Shown: positions 5,146-5,752 of the stretch, one piece after another
Layout of the letters: each line of letters opens with the position of its first letter
Numbering within the stretch: the stretch's first letter is position 1
NCBI GenBank assembly: GCA_003136335.1
Contig: PLEA01000404.1
Location: 1 to 5,752 of the forward strand
Direction of reading: 5' to 3'
Source: Acidobacteriaceae bacterium
GTDB lineage: Bacteria > Acidobacteriota > Terriglobia > Terriglobales > SbA1
DNA: 5,752 nucleotides
Notes under the pieces: generated by a model
The model's input: the letters and a program-made list of their open reading frames with translations, nothing else
The model's database searches: none
What the model was told of the DNA's origin: nothing
Translations under genes and position numbers: made by a program

Positions 5146-5752
5146 TCACGGAATGAATGCCATAGCCCCTTTCGGACCCACCACCAGCGCCCCGCCCTCT
5201 GGATATCCGCTCTCCGCATTAAACCGCATCCCCTTCCCGCCGATGCGTCGCGGATTATTAGGCGGTCGCAAGTCGAAGACGAAATCCTCCCCGACGATAA
5301 ACATTCGTTCCGAGGGAACCGGCTTTACGCGTATCTTCTTCTCGTTTCCTGCGCCCGCGCCTTCACGAACCGCTGCTTCGTTGACTCTCCTGTCGTAAGC
5401 CACGGCGGAAAAATAAGCGAGCGGGTGCAGCGCCGAGAGCGTCCAGGTTTTTCCTCCGTCTTCCGTGAACGCCAAATTTGGCCCGTCACCCTTGGGACGC
5501 TTGTAGTCCCCGCCCGCAATCACCCCGTGCATCGCGTCGCGAAACGCAATCGAAAAAATCCCCGCCGAGTCCGCCCCGTGCACCATGGGAGTCTCGAAAA
5601 CTTGCCAGCTGTGTCCGCGATCGCCAGTGTGAAATACGCGCGCGGTCTTGCCGCCGGTTGCGAACCAGATATTCGGATCCGAGGCCGCATGAACAATCGC
5701 GATGCAAGTGTTCGATGCCGCGAAGGCGCCCTCACCTTCCACGGCAGCTGGC
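5146..5752 (-). CDS. YCF48/BNR-type beta-propeller protein, C-terminal part (5' end off the window)
   Basis: The frame is open to the right edge and reads through PAAVEGEGAFAASNTCIAIV, so the true start lies beyond 5752; the internal GTG at 5742 is not a credible start. About 201 C-terminal residues are present, ending GALVVGPKGAMAFIP before the TGA at 5148-5146. Two Asp-box signatures, as in BNR/sialidase-like and YCF48 (photosystem II stability factor-like) propellers, are visible: TGDRGHSW (about residues 39-46 from 5742) and TEDGGKTW (93-100). Between them lie WFATGGKTARVF and DSAGIFSIAFRDAMHGVIAGGDY, phrases I know from bacterial proteins annotated as oxidoreductase or YCF48-like. Such proteins are often exported, but the signal peptide would be outside. 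A charged stretch at about 117-145 interrupts the last blade. Substrate and role are unknown; a photosynthetic function should not be assumed from the family name. Confidence 0.8.
   Translation of the reverse strand, partial: PAAVEGEGAFAASNTCIAIVHAASDPNIWFATGGKTARVFHTGDRGHSWQVFETPMVHGADSAGIFSIAFRDAMHGVIAGGDYKRPKGDGPNLAFTEDGGKTWTLSALHPLAYFSAVAYDRRVNEAAVREGAGAGNEKKIRVKPVPSERMFIVGEDFVFDLRPPNNPRRIGGKGMRFNAESGYPEGGALVVGPKGAMAFIP

Noticed and set aside
1..5752. tRNA, rRNA, CRISPR array, insertion sequence, prophage or defence genes
   Set aside because: Reading through both strands I saw no cloverleaf, regularly spaced repeat-spacer pattern, transposase, terminal inverted repeats or phage or defence protein motifs.

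Overview
The window looks like a piece of an Acidobacteriota chromosome, probably from the Terriglobia/Acidobacteriaceae side. This rests on recognition, not a database search. The two strongest cues are the N-terminal domain of the OmpA-type protein, whose wording I associate with that phylum, and the N-terminus of the beta clamp. The DNA is G+C-rich with few long non-coding gaps, and nothing points to a phage, plasmid or insertion sequence.

Layout, left to right. Positions 1-887 (+) hold the 3' part of dnaA, the replication initiator, interrupted near 696/697 by a one-base frameshift. Because of this, the DnaA-box-binding helix-turn-helix of domain IV is read in a different frame (699-887) from the AAA+ ATPase domain (1-723). 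Positions 888-1202 have no gene. They carry degenerate DnaA-box-like sites, an 11-bp direct repeat, two inverted repeats and an AT-rich segment with a perfect tandem 9-bp repeat, so this is a candidate replication origin or part of one. dnaN, the beta sliding clamp, follows at 1203-2351 (+) and is intact. A G+C-rich hairpin sits in the convergent gap at 2352-2507.

The rest reads on the minus strand. In transcription order it has the 3' end of a YCF48/BNR-type beta-propeller protein (5752-5146), a secreted OmpA-type protein with a long alanine-rich coiled coil (4889-3222), and a DinB/YfiT-like four-helix protein (2994-2508) that is also broken by a single-base frameshift.

How the genes relate. 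dnaA, the possible origin and dnaN form the familiar initiation module: DnaA opens the origin and DnaN tethers the replicative polymerase. The three minus-strand genes have no obvious shared pathway. They are an envelope protein, a probably exported beta-propeller and a small metal-dependent-fold protein, separated by gaps of 227 to 256 bases, and I do not propose one operon.

I found no convincing undescribed system. The most useful observations are the two one-base frameshifts, both at short same-base runs and therefore suspicious for sequence error, the possible oriC, and the uncharacterised N-terminal domain of the OmpA-type protein.
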